64,000 nt of DNA from Streptomyces asoensis (GTDB lineage Bacteria > Actinomycetota > Actinomycetes > Streptomycetales > Streptomycetaceae): assembly GCF_016860545.1 (NCBI RefSeq), contig NZ_BNEB01000002.1, forward strand, positions 620,001-684,000. Reading direction: 5' to 3'. Shown here in pieces: positions 22,960-33,703 of the stretch (its first letter is position 1; every line of letters starts with the position of its first letter). A program made the translations under genes and the position numbers. The notes beneath the pieces are model-generated. The model made no database searches, was not told where the DNA came from, and was given only the letters and a program-made list of their open reading frames with translations.

Positions 22960-24780
22960 ATGACTGAGTATGGCCGGGGCTCCGGCTCCGAACCGTGGCA
23001 TCCGGAGGACCCGTTGTACGGGGACGGCGGATGGGAAGGGCAGCAGGCCCACACGGGTCATGACCCTGCCTACGGCGGCCAGCAGCACCATCACTACCCG
23101 CAGCAGCAGACGCAGCAGTCGCAGTACGGCGACTGGGGCCACGGACAGCCGCAGTCGTACGACCAGCAGCAGTACGACCAGCAACACCACGCGCAGCAGC
23201 AGCACCCCCAGCAGTACGACCAGCAGCAGCACCCCCAGGGATACGAGCAGCAGCAGTACGGCCAGCAGTACCAGGGGTACGGCCAGCAGCAGTTCGTCCA
23301 GCAGAACCAGCAGACCTACCCCGAGGGGTACCAGGAGGGCGGCTGGGACGGCACCGGCACCCACGCCCACGTCCCCTACGCGGCCGACCCCGGTGACCCC
23401 TACGGCCAGCAGGCCGCGGCCTACGGCGCCGAACAGCCCGACTTCTACGGCACCCCGGAGGCGTACCCGCCGCCGGAGCCGCCCGCCCGGCGGCGCGCCG
23501 AGCCCGAACCCGACCCGGAGCCCGAGCCCGAGACGGCCGGGGAGGCCGATCCGGCCGCGAAGCCCGACTGGGACCCCGGACCCGACCAGGGCGAGCACGC
23601 CTTCTTCGCGGGCGGCGGGGCCGACGAGGACGAGGACGACGAGCCGGAGGGCCGGGGCGACCGGCGGGGCCGGGGCGGCAAGGGCACCAAGCCCAAGAAG
23701 AAGAGCCGCAACGGCTGCGCCTGTCTGGTCGTCGTGCTGGTGTTCGGCGGCGGTGTCGCCGGCGTCGGCTACTTCGGCTACGACTACTACAAGAATCGTT
23801 ACGCCGCGGCTCCCGACTTCGCGGGCTCGGGAACCCGCCAGCAGGTGAGCGTCCAGGTGCCCAAGGGCTCCGGCGGCGCGGCCATCGGCCGGCTGCTCAA
23901 GGACGCCGGCGTCGTCAAGAGCGTCGACGCGTTCGTCTCCGCGTTCACCGGCAACCCCAAGGCCGGCAGCATCCAGGCGGGCGCGTACATCCTGAAGAAG
24001 GAGATGTCCGCCAAGAGCGCCGTGGAGATGATGCTCGACCCGAAGAGCCAGGCCAACGTGATGGTCACCCCCGGGCAGCGCAACGTGGCCGTCTACAAGG
24101 CCATCGACGCCAAACTCGGACTGGCCGCGGGAACCACCAGGAAGGTCGCGGAGAAGGAGTACAAGGCGCTCGGTCTGCCCGGCTGGGCGAACGACAGCGC
24201 CGACATCAAGGACCCGCTGGAGGGCTTCCTCTTCCCGGGCACCTACGGCGCGGCCAAGGGCATGAAGCCGGAGGCCGTCCTGAAGCCGATGGTCGCCCAC
24301 GCCAACGACGTGTACGGCGGCTACGACCTCGCCGCCAAGGCCAAGGCGCTCAAGCTGACCAGCCCGTTGCAGGTCATCACCGTCGCCAGCCTCGTCCAGG
24401 CCGAGGGCAAGACCCACGACGACTACCGCAAGATGGCCGAGGTCGTCTACAACCGGCTCAAGCCGACGAACGACCAGACCAACCAACTGCTCCAGTTCGA
24501 CTCGACCTTCAACTACCTGAAGGGCGAGAGCAACATCAACATCAGCGAGTCCGAGATCAACAGCAACAAGGACCCGTACAACACCTACACCAACAAGGGC
24601 CTGCCGCCCGGTCCGATCGGCAACCCCGGTGAGGACGCGCTGAAGGCCACGATGAATCCGACCACCGAGGGCTGGATCTACTTCGTGGCGACCGACGGCG
24701 AGAACAACACCGAATTCGCCAAGACGTACGCGCAGTTCAAGAAACTCAAGGAAAAGTTCGATGCCAGCTCGGGCAACTGA
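22960..24780 (+). CDS. mltG: MltG, endolytic murein transglycosylase with Gln/His-rich cytoplasmic tail
   Basis: 606 residues, about 250 longer than the E. coli enzyme. The first 250 residues are a low-complexity tail: Gln/Tyr/His-rich (about 28-120), then acidic Pro/Glu/Asp-rich. One membrane segment follows (about 250-272), then the extracellular YceG domain with catalytic Glu482 in SLVQAEGKT and the DPYNTY...GLPPGPIGNPG motif. MltG cuts nascent glycan strands to set their length. ATG with AGGGGATCG upstream. The last 20 nt overlap aroE. Confidence 0.93.
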   Translation: MTEYGRGSGSEPWHPEDPLYGDGGWEGQQAHTGHDPAYGGQQHHHYPQQQTQQSQYGDWGHGQPQSYDQQQYDQQHHAQQQHPQQYDQQQHPQGYEQQQYGQQYQGYGQQQFVQQNQQTYPEGYQEGGWDGTGTHAHVPYAADPGDPYGQQAAAYGAEQPDFYGTPEAYPPPEPPARRRAEPEPDPEPEPETAGEADPAAKPDWDPGPDQGEHAFFAGGGADEDEDDEPEGRGDRRGRGGKGTKPKKKSRNGCACLVVVLVFGGGVAGVGYFGYDYYKNRYAAAPDFAGSGTRQQVSVQVPKGSGGAAIGRLLKDAGVVKSVDAFVSAFTGNPKAGSIQAGAYILKKEMSAKSAVEMMLDPKSQANVMVTPGQRNVAVYKAIDAKLGLAAGTTRKVAEKEYKALGLPGWANDSADIKDPLEGFLFPGTYGAAKGMKPEAVLKPMVAHANDVYGGYDLAAKAKALKLTSPLQVITVASLVQAEGKTHDDYRKMAEVVYNRLKPTNDQTNQLLQFDSTFNYLKGESNINISESEINSNKDPYNTYTNKGLPPGPIGNPGEDALKATMNPTTEGWIYFVATDGENNTEFAKTYAQFKKLKEKFDASSGN

Positions 24781-25618
24781 CGCCCGCCGGGCCGCGGTGC
24801 TCGGCAGCCCCATCGCCCACTCGCTCTCCCCGGTGCTGCACCGCGCCGCCTACGAGGCACTGGGCCTCACCGGCTGGACGTACGACCGCTTCGACGTCGG
24901 CGAGGAGGCGCTCGCGTCCTTCGTCGACGGGCTCGGCGCCGAGTGGGCCGGGCTGTCCCTGACCATGCCGCTCAAGCGCGCGGTCATCCCGCTGCTGGAC
25001 GAGATCAGCGAGACGGCGGCCTCCGTGGACGCGGTCAACACCCTGGTGTTCACCGAGGACGGCCGCCGCGTCGGCGACAACACCGACATCCCCGGCATGG
25101 TCGCCGCCCTGCGCGAGCACGGCGTCGAGCAGGTCGGCTCGGCCGCGGTCCTCGGCGCCGGCGCCACCGCCTCCTCCGCGCTGGCGGCCCTGGCCCGGGT
25201 CTGCTGCGGCGAGATCGTCGCCTACGTCCGCAGCGCGGCCCGCGCCGACGAGATGCGCCGGTGGGGTGAGCGGCTCGACGTCGCCGTCCGGATCGCCGAC
25301 TGGGCGGACGCCGCCGAGGCCCTGAGCTTCCCGCTCGTCGTCGCGACCACCCCGGCCGGGGCCACGGACGCCCTCGCCGCCTCGGTGCCCGAGCGCCCCG
25401 CCACCCTCTTCGACGTCCTCTACGACCCCTGGCCCACCCGGCTGGCGGCCCGCTGGTCCATGTTCGGCGGTGCCGTCGTCAGCGGCCTCGACCTGCTCGT
25501 GCACCAGGCCGTCCTCCAGGTGGAGCAGATGACCGGCCGCGTGCCGGCACCGGTGGAGGCGATGCGCAAGGCGGGCGAGCACGCCCTCGCCTCCCCCCGG
25601 GACGATCACGGCCACTGA
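24761..25618 (+). CDS. aroE: AroE, shikimate dehydrogenase
   Basis: 285 residues. Reduces 3-dehydroshikimate to shikimate with NADPH. The substrate site GSPIAHSLSP, the lysine in SLTMPLKRAV, VDAVNTLVF, DNTDIPG and the nucleotide-binding VLGAGATASSAL are all visible. The ATG lies inside the 3' end of mltG (20-nt overlap) with an AAGGAAAAG ribosome binding site. First shikimate gene of the group; the expected NADP loop residues cannot be judged by eye. Confidence 0.94.
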   Translation: MPARATDARRAAVLGSPIAHSLSPVLHRAAYEALGLTGWTYDRFDVGEEALASFVDGLGAEWAGLSLTMPLKRAVIPLLDEISETAASVDAVNTLVFTEDGRRVGDNTDIPGMVAALREHGVEQVGSAAVLGAGATASSALAALARVCCGEIVAYVRSAARADEMRRWGERLDVAVRIADWADAAEALSFPLVVATTPAGATDALAASVPERPATLFDVLYDPWPTRLAARWSMFGGAVVSGLDLLVHQAVLQVEQMTGRVPAPVEAMRKAGEHALASPRDDHGH

Positions 25619-25792
25619 CCCGGTCACCGGACACCACGCCGTCCGCTTGCTGGACCGGCGGCCGGTCACGGGGCCGGGACGTGGGAGGATCGGAGGTGGC
25701 GGGCCAGGGCCGCGCACCGGTCACGCCGACGACGCACGCGAAGGACGCGCGTGCGCAGAGCAGTACCAGGGCGCGCGTACTGAGGAGCATCG

Positions 25793-26973
25793 TTGAGCAG
25801 GCTGCGTTGGCTGACCGCGGGGGAGTCCCACGGTCCCGCACTTGTCGCGACGCTGGAGGGCCTTCCCGCCGGCGTGCCGATCACCACCGAGATGGTCGCC
25901 GACCACCTCGCGCGGCGGCGGCTCGGCTACGGTCGCGGAGCGCGGATGAAGTTCGAGCGCGACGAGGTCACCTTCCTCGGTGGCGTCAGGCACGGCCTGA
26001 CCATGGGTTCTCCGGTTGCCGTCATGGTGGGCAACACGGAATGGCCGAAGTGGGAACAGGTCATGGCGGCCGACCCGGTCGACCCCGAGGTGCTCGCGGG
26101 CCTCGCCCGTAACGCCCCGCTCACCCGCCCGCGCCCCGGCCACGCCGACCTCGCCGGGATGCAGAAGTACGGCTTCGACGAGGCCCGGCCGATCCTGGAG
26201 CGCGCCTCCGCGCGGGAGACCGCGGCCCGGGTCGCGCTCGGCGCGGTCGCCCGGTCGTACCTCAAGGAGACGGCCGGCATCGAGATCGTCTCCCACGTCG
26301 TCGAGCTGGCCGCCGCCAAGGCGCCCTACGGCGTGTACCCGACCCCGGCCGACGTCGAGCGGCTGGACGCCGACCCGGTGCGCTGCCTGGACGCGGACGC
26401 GTCGAAGGCGATGGTCGCGGAGATCGACCAGGCCCACAAGGACGGCGACACCCTCGGCGGCGTCGTCGAGGTGCTCGCCTACGACGTCCCCGTGGGGCTC
26501 GGCTCGCACGTGCACTGGGACCGCCGGCTGGACGCCCGGCTCGCCGCCGCGCTCATGGGCATCCAGGCGATCAAGGGCGTCGAGGTCGGCGACGGCTTCG
26601 ACCTCGCGCGGGTCCCGGGGTCCAAGGCGCACGACGAGATCCTCACCACCGACGAGGGGATCCGGCGCGCCTCGGGCCGCTCCGGCGGCACCGAGGGCGG
26701 TCTGACCACCGGTGAGCTGCTGCGCGTGCGCGCGGCGATGAAGCCGATCGCGACCGTGCCGCGGGCCCTGCGCACGGTGGACGTCACCACCGGCGAGGCG
26801 ACCCAGGCCCACCACCAGCGCTCCGACGTGTGCGCCGTGCCGGCCGCCGGGATCGTCGCCGAGGCGATGGTCGCGCTGGTGCTGGCGGACGCGGTGGCGG
26901 AGAAGTTCGGCGGCGACAGCGTCCCCGAGACCCGCCGCAACGTGCGGTCGTACCTCGACAACCTGCACATCCG

Positions 26974-26977
<4 letters not shown>
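25793..26977 (+). CDS. aroC: AroC, chorismate synthase
   Basis: 394 residues. Converts 5-enolpyruvylshikimate 3-phosphate to chorismate using reduced FMN. The family start [41 protein letters not shown] and [13 protein letters not shown] signatures are present. The start is TTG at 25793 with GAGGAG 5 nt upstream; no better in-frame start restores the family N-terminus. Its stop overlaps aroK (ATGA). A 174-nt gap with no visible gene separates it from aroE. Confidence 0.96.
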
Positions 26978-28580
<1,603 letters not shown>

Positions 28581-28679
28581 CAGCGGGGGAGAGGCGGGCT
28601 GGTCCGTCCGGTTCCTGCCGCCCGATTCCCTTTCCGCTCGACTTTCCGCCCGATCCGCCTTCCCCTTCGGGCACTCAGG

Positions 28680-28719
28680 ACCGCCCCCGGCCGTTCACCG
28701 AACGACGGCCGGGGGCGGT
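28680..28719 (+). terminator. Hairpin terminator after aroB
   Basis: Perfect 15-bp stem (28680-28694 with 28705-28719), 10-nt loop, 99 nt after the aroB stop. A TAGGCT -10-like hexamer for the next gene follows at 28752-28757. Confidence 0.75.
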
Positions 28720-28829
28720 ACCGTTCGGGCGGGAGCACCTCCCGAGCCCTTTAGGCTGTGCGGAAGGAACAGGGGGCCCGCGCCCCTACGGCCAGCGCTC
28801 ATCGCCTGTACGAGACGGAGTGGCACCGG

Positions 28830-29687
28830 ATGCAGCACGCAGTGGGTTCTCCGCTGCCGCCGCCCCATCGGCCGGGCGGCGCTCCCCAGCAGCAGCCGGG
28901 GTACCTCGGCGCCCCCTCGGGCCCCGTCCCGCCCGCGCCCCAGCCGGCGGTCCCGCCGGTACCGCACCCTCCCGCCCCGCAGCACGCCCCCGCCCCGCAG
29001 CACGCACCCGCGCCGGGCCATGCGCCGGTGGCACAGGGCACCGACACCACCGGGCACGTCCCGCTGCCGCCGGGCGGTCCCGTGCCCATGCCCAGCGCGC
29101 CGCCCGCCCCCACCGTCCCCGATCCGGCGGCCACCACGCTCGCCGTCCTGCTGATCGGCCCGGCGGGCGCCGGGAAGACGAGCGTCGCCAAGTTCTGGGC
29201 CGACCACCGGCGGGTGCCCACCGCCCACGTCAGCCTGGACGACGTGCGCGAATGGGTCCGCTCGGGCTTCGCCGACCCGCAGTCGGGGTGGAACGACCAC
29301 TCCGAGGCCCAGTACCGGCTGGCCCGCCGCACCTGCGGCTTCGCCGCGCGCAACTTCCTGGCCAACGGCATCTCGTGCATCCTGGACGACGCGATCTTCC
29401 CGGACCGCCCGGCCGTGGGCCTCGGTGGCTGGAAACGGCACGTGGGGCCGGGCCTGCTGCCGGTCGTGCTCCTGCCCGGCCTGGAGGTCGTCCTGGAGCG
29501 CAACGCCGAACGCTCCGGCAACCGCCGCCTCGCCGACGAGGAGGTGGCCCGCATCCACGGACGCATGGCCGGCTGGTACGGCTCCGGTCTGCCCATCATC
29601 GACAACTCGCAGCTGGATGTCCCCGCCACGGCCAGGGTGCTGGACGACGTCCTGGCCAGGGCGATCGCCAGCCCCCCGAAGTGGTAG
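28830..29687 (+). CDS. Proline-rich P-loop (AAA_33-like) ATP-binding protein
   Basis: 285 residues. The first 100 are Pro/Ala/Gln/His-rich and probably disordered, with short repeats of APQHAP. Then a small kinase-like NTPase domain: Walker A GPAGAGKTS (110-118), SLDDVREWVRSGF, ILDDAIFPD and an LPGLEVVLERNAERSGNRRL stretch with Arg residues resembling a lid. This resembles zeta-toxin/polynucleotide-kinase-like AAA_33 proteins, but there is no adjacent antitoxin and no known substrate. ATG 28830 has GGAG 9 nt upstream; an upstream in-frame GTG at 28758 is possible. Confidence 0.8.
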   Translation: MQHAVGSPLPPPHRPGGAPQQQPGYLGAPSGPVPPAPQPAVPPVPHPPAPQHAPAPQHAPAPGHAPVAQGTDTTGHVPLPPGGPVPMPSAPPAPTVPDPAATTLAVLLIGPAGAGKTSVAKFWADHRRVPTAHVSLDDVREWVRSGFADPQSGWNDHSEAQYRLARRTCGFAARNFLANGISCILDDAIFPDRPAVGLGGWKRHVGPGLLPVVLLPGLEVVLERNAERSGNRRLADEEVARIHGRMAGWYGSGLPIIDNSQLDVPATARVLDDVLARAIASPPKW

Positions 29688-29748
29688 CGGGCCGCACGGC
29701 CTCCTGACGGCGTCCCGTCGCCGCACGCCCATCCGGGGCGGCGGTCGC

Positions 29749-29802
29749 GACGGCCTCCCGGCCCGTCGCCGGGGCGACGGTCATGACGGCCTCCCGGCCC
29801 GT
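29749..29802. repeat. Two-copy 18-bp direct repeat, 36-bp period
   Basis: The 18-bp unit beginning GACGGCCTCCCGG occurs exactly at 29749-29766 and 29785-29802 in the 171-nt gap before the M24-fold gene. Confidence 0.7.
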
Positions 29803-29846
29803 TCCCCCGAACGCTCTCCCAACCGGCGCGATCCGGCCACTCCTCC

Positions 29847-29852
29847 TACGCT
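29847..29852 (+). promoter_or_regulatory. Candidate -10 for a leaderless M24-fold gene transcript
   Basis: TACGCT ends 6 nt before the ATG at 29859 and no ribosome binding site is visible, the arrangement expected of a leaderless mRNA. No clear -35. Confidence 0.3.
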
Positions 29853-29858
29853 CGTGTC

Positions 29859-30965
29859 ATGTCAGAGGTCTACGCGTCCCGCCGCACCCGGCTGAGAGAA
29901 CGCTGCAACGCGAGCGGCAGCGCCACCGCGCTGATCTCCCGCCCCGCCAACGTGAGATACCTCGCGGGCGCCGCCCCGCACGGCGCCGTCCTGCTGCTCG
30001 GCGGCCGCGAGGACCTCCTCGTCTGCGCGGGACCGCTCGACGACCGCACGCACGAGGGACGGCCCGACGAGTCCCTGCGCGTCCACCACCTGCGCGCCGC
30101 CGGAGGCGATCCGGCGGTCGCCGCCGCGGGCCTCGCGGCCGGCGAGGGCGGGGACTCCCTGGCGGTGGAGGAGCACCACCTCACGGTGGCCCGCCACCGC
30201 GAGCTGCGCGCCGTCGCGCCCGGACTGCGGCTCGCCGATCTGGGCGGCGCCGTGGAACAGCTGCGCGTGGTCAAGGACGAGGAGGAGATCTCCTGCCTGC
30301 GGATCGGCGCCGAGATCGCCGACCAGGCCCTGGGAGAGCTGCTGGAGTCCATCCTGGTGGGCCGCACGGAACGGCACCTGGCCCTGGAACTGGAACGGCG
30401 CCTCGTCGACCACGGCGCGGACGGTCCCGCCTTCCCCACGTCGGTCGCCACCGGCCCGCACGCCGGCCTGCGCGGTCACCGGCCCACCGACCGCCGGGTC
30501 GAGGAGGGCGATTTCCTCTCCGTCTGCCTCGGGGCGGGCTACCGCGGCTACCGCTGCGAGATCGGCCGTACCTTCGTGATCGGCACCTCTCCCGCCGACT
30601 GGCAGATCGAGCTGTACGACCTCGTCTTCGCCGCTCAGCGGGCCGGGCGTGAGGCCCTGGCCCCGGGCGTTGCCTGCCGTGACGTGGACCGCGCGGCCCG
30701 CCAGATCATGAGCTCGGCGGGGCACTCCGAGGGCCTTTCGGCACTCACCGGGCACGGTGTCGGACTCGAAATCGAAGAGGACCCGCAGTTGACTCCCGCG
30801 GCCATGGGTAAACTGGACGCTTGCGTGCCGGTCACCGTCGAACCGGGGGTCCACCTCCCGGGCCGGGGCGGTGTCCGGATCGATGACACGCTCGTCGTCC
30901 GCCCCGAGGCGGACGGCGGACCCGAGCTACTCACCATCACGACCAAGGAGCTGCTCGCCCTGTAG
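29859..30965 (+). CDS. M24 (Xaa-Pro peptidase) family protein with altered metal-binding residues
   Basis: 368 residues: creatinase-like N-terminal domain (1-125), then the pita-bread M24 domain. Active M24 enzymes bind two metals through Asp, Asp, His, Glu, Glu. By alignment to the standard motifs, the first Asp is Cys223 (SVCLGAG), the second is Glu234 (CEIGRTF), His299 is kept (GHGVG), Glu328 is kept (VEPG) and the last Glu is Asp342 (RIDD). The second active-site His is Glu306. It is usually annotated as aminopeptidase P or PepQ, but activity is doubtful. It lies 51 nt before efp. Confidence 0.85.
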   Translation: MSEVYASRRTRLRERCNASGSATALISRPANVRYLAGAAPHGAVLLLGGREDLLVCAGPLDDRTHEGRPDESLRVHHLRAAGGDPAVAAAGLAAGEGGDSLAVEEHHLTVARHRELRAVAPGLRLADLGGAVEQLRVVKDEEEISCLRIGAEIADQALGELLESILVGRTERHLALELERRLVDHGADGPAFPTSVATGPHAGLRGHRPTDRRVEEGDFLSVCLGAGYRGYRCEIGRTFVIGTSPADWQIELYDLVFAAQRAGREALAPGVACRDVDRAARQIMSSAGHSEGLSALTGHGVGLEIEEDPQLTPAAMGKLDACVPVTVEPGVHLPGRGGVRIDDTLVVRPEADGGPELLTITTKELLAL

Positions 30966-31016
30966 GCAGGTGCGTGCCCCGGGGTCGTCCACGTCAGTCC
31001 AGGAGATTCCGCAACC

Positions 31017-31583
31017 GTGGCTTCCACGAACGACCTCAAGAACGGCCTGGTGCTCAAGCTCGAAGGCGGCCAGCTCTGGTCCGTCGTCGAGTTCCAGCAC
31101 GTCAAGCCCGGCAAGGGCCCGGCCTTCGTGCGCACCAAGCTGAAGAACGTGCTTTCCGGCAAGGTCGTCGACAAGACGTTCAACGCCGGCGTCAAGGTCG
31201 AGACGGCCACTGTCGACAAGCGCGACATGCAGTTCTCGTACATGGACGGCGAGTACTTCGTCTTCATGGACATGGAGACCTACGACCAGCTGATGGTCGA
31301 CCGCAAGGCTGTCGGCGACGCCGCCAACTTCCTGATCGAGGGCTTCACGGCCACCGTGGCGCAGCACGAGGGCGAGGTGCTCTTCGTCGAGCTGCCCGCC
31401 GCCGTCGAGCTCGTCGTGCAGGAGACCGAGCCGGGCCTCCAGGGCGACCGCTCCACCGGTGGCACCAAGCCCGCCACCCTGGAGACCGGTCACCAGATCC
31501 AGGTCCCGCTCTTCATCACCACCGGTGAGAAGATCAAGGTCGACACCCGCACCAGCGACTACCTCGGCCGGGTGAACAGCTAA
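31017..31583 (+). CDS. efp: Elongation factor P
   Basis: 188 residues. EF-P enters the ribosomal E site and relieves stalling at consecutive prolines. Three beta-barrel domains fit the length; the tip of domain I is [11 protein letters not shown], with Lys33 at the position modified in some bacteria. I see no genes for EpmA/EpmB-type modification nearby. GTG start with AGGAG at 31001-31005. NusB begins 2 nt after the stop. Confidence 0.98.
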   Translation: MASTNDLKNGLVLKLEGGQLWSVVEFQHVKPGKGPAFVRTKLKNVLSGKVVDKTFNAGVKVETATVDKRDMQFSYMDGEYFVFMDMETYDQLMVDRKAVGDAANFLIEGFTATVAQHEGEVLFVELPAAVELVVQETEPGLQGDRSTGGTKPATLETGHQIQVPLFITTGEKIKVDTRTSDYLGRVNS

Positions 31584-31585
31584 CC

Positions 31586-32014
31586 GTGGCTGCTCGCAAC
31601 ACGGCCCGCAAGCGCGCCTTCCAGATCCTCTTCGAGGGCGACCAGCGCGGAGTCGACGTCCTGACGGTCCTCGCGGACTGGATCCGGCTGTCCCGGGCCG
31701 ACACCCGGCAGCCGCCCGTGAGCGAGTACACGATGCAGCTGGTCGAGGGCTACGCGGAGCACGCGCGGCGCATCGACGAGCTGATCTCCCAGTACTCGGT
31801 CGGCTGGACGCTGGACCGGATGCCGGTCGTCGACCGCAACATCCTGCGTCTCGGCGCCTACGAGCTGATCTGGGCCGACGAGACGCCGGACGCGGTCGTC
31901 CTGGACGAGATGGTGCAGCTGGCGAAGGAGTTCTCCACGGACGAGTCGCCCTCGTTCGTCAACGGCCTGCTCGGCCGGTTCAAGGAGCTCAAGCCGTCCC
32001 TGCGGCGCGACTAG
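31586..32014 (+). CDS. nusB: NusB, transcription antitermination factor
   Basis: 142 residues, all-helical RNA-binding protein that works with NusE/S10 at boxA of rRNA operons. ARNTARKRAFQILFEGD, the VDRNILRLGAYEL segment and FVNGLLGR match the family. GTG start 2 nt after the efp stop, so coupled. The efp-nusB pairing is common in Gram-positive genomes. The tract ends in a set of hairpins facing bldD. Confidence 0.96.
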   Translation: MAARNTARKRAFQILFEGDQRGVDVLTVLADWIRLSRADTRQPPVSEYTMQLVEGYAEHARRIDELISQYSVGWTLDRMPVVDRNILRLGAYELIWADETPDAVVLDEMVQLAKEFSTDESPSFVNGLLGRFKELKPSLRRD

Positions 32015-32083
32015 CTCCGCCGGGAGCGCCGGGGAACAGAGGCCGCGCGGCCTGCGGGCCGTCTGCGGCCGTCGCGCGGTTCC

Positions 32084-32158
32084 CCGCACCCCTGGTGGGG
32101 TGCGGACATGCCGGAGGGCCCACAGCACACGCTGTGGGCCCTCCGGCATGTCCGCACC
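32084..32158. terminator. 28-bp perfect hairpin with a competing upstream hairpin, nusB/bldD gap
   Basis: A perfect 28-bp stem (32099-32126 with 32131-32158, ACAC loop) lies between the convergent nusB and bldD genes. A separate perfect 9-bp hairpin (32084-32092 with 32097-32105, TGGT loop) shares bases 32099-32105 with its left arm, so both cannot form fully at once. The region before it (32015-32083) contains a further imperfect GC-rich inverted repeat. Terminator function in both directions is the simplest reading. Confidence 0.8.
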
Positions 32159-32185
32159 GGAAAACACCGGGGGAACGGAAACGGA

Positions 32186-32215
32186 GATGGCCGGAACCGA
32201 TGGGTTCCGGCCATC
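32186..32215 (-). terminator. 13-bp hairpin terminator after bldD
   Basis: Perfect 13-bp stem (32186-32198 with 32203-32215) with GATG loop, 34 nt beyond the bldD stop on the minus strand; it is the first terminator bldD transcripts would meet. Confidence 0.7.
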
Positions 32216-32248
32216 CCGAGGGTACGTTTCTGCTCAACCGTGGGGCGG

Positions 32249-32749
32249 TCAGGCCTCCTCGTGGGAGACCGCGCGACGCGCGTCCGCGTCGAGGACGCCC
32301 CAGCTGATCAGCTGCTCGGTCAGGACCGAGGGCGACTGGTCGTAGATGACGGCCAGGGTGCGCAGGTCGTCCTGGCGGATCGACAGCACCTTGCCGTTGT
32401 AGTCACCGCGCTGCGACTGGATGGTGGCCGCGTACCGCTGGAGGGGGCCCGCCTTCTCGACCGGCACGTGCGCCAGCCGCTCCAGGTCCAGGACCAGCTT
32501 CGGCGGCGGCTCCGCGGCACCGCCCGGGGTGGTGCCGGGCAGCAGCTCCTGCACGGGAACGCCGTAGAAATCCGCCAGCTCGGCAAGGCGCTGCACGGTC
32601 ACGGCGCGGTCGCCGCGCTCGTACGAACCGACCACGACCGCCTTCCAGCGTCCCTGGGACTTCTCCTCGACACCGTGGAGGGAAAGGCCCTGCTGGGTGC
32701 GGATCGCGCGGAGCTTGGCCCCGAGCTGTTTGGCGTATTCGCTGGACAT
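32249..32749 (-). CDS. bldD: BldD, master regulator of development, cyclic-di-GMP effector
   Basis: 166 residues. BldD represses sporulation genes during vegetative growth, and tetrameric cyclic-di-GMP drives its dimerisation on DNA. The N-terminal XRE-type HTH (about 5-75, LRAIRTQQGLSLHGVEEKSQ) and a C-terminal domain with the RGD...RQDD ligand signature are both intact. The protein is nearly identical in my memory to S. coelicolor BldD. ATG 32749 has GGGGAGC upstream; an in-frame extension of five residues is unlikely. A candidate BldD operator lies 46 nt upstream. Confidence 0.98.
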   Translation of the reverse strand: MSSEYAKQLGAKLRAIRTQQGLSLHGVEEKSQGRWKAVVVGSYERGDRAVTVQRLAELADFYGVPVQELLPGTTPGGAAEPPPKLVLDLERLAHVPVEKAGPLQRYAATIQSQRGDYNGKVLSIRQDDLRTLAVIYDQSPSVLTEQLISWGVLDADARRAVSHEEA

Positions 32750-32794
32750 ATAGCTCCCCGGCACTGGGTCGACGCGGCTGCGGCCGCGTGCTGG

Positions 32795-32808
32795 TAACTC
32801 ACTGTGAG
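32795..32808. promoter_or_regulatory. Candidate BldD box (autoregulatory site)
   Basis: TAACTCACTGTGAG matches the published pseudo-palindromic BldD consensus TNACNCWGNGTNAN at all fixed positions except one (C instead of G at position 8). It lies 46-59 nt upstream of the bldD start. BldD is known to repress its own gene, so position and sequence agree. Confidence 0.6.
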
Positions 32809-32954
32809 GTTACGCAGCGTGATTCTTCTGCGTCAAGCCGAATGGTCCACACCGACGCTTCCGTGACGGCGCGGACGCGTTGGGCCAAGGGGGTGATCGA
32901 GCGCGCCCCGGCGGCCTGCTACCGTGGATGGCGCAAATCCGACGTCCTTTAAGG

Positions 32955-33608
<654 letters not shown>

Positions 33609-33703
33609 CACCCGCGCGTGCGGCCCCGGTGCCGTGCGCCGCGCAGCCGTGCCCCTGCACGCCCTTGATCTCCCCGCCTGAACTGCCTTACGGAGCCTGA
33701 CAG

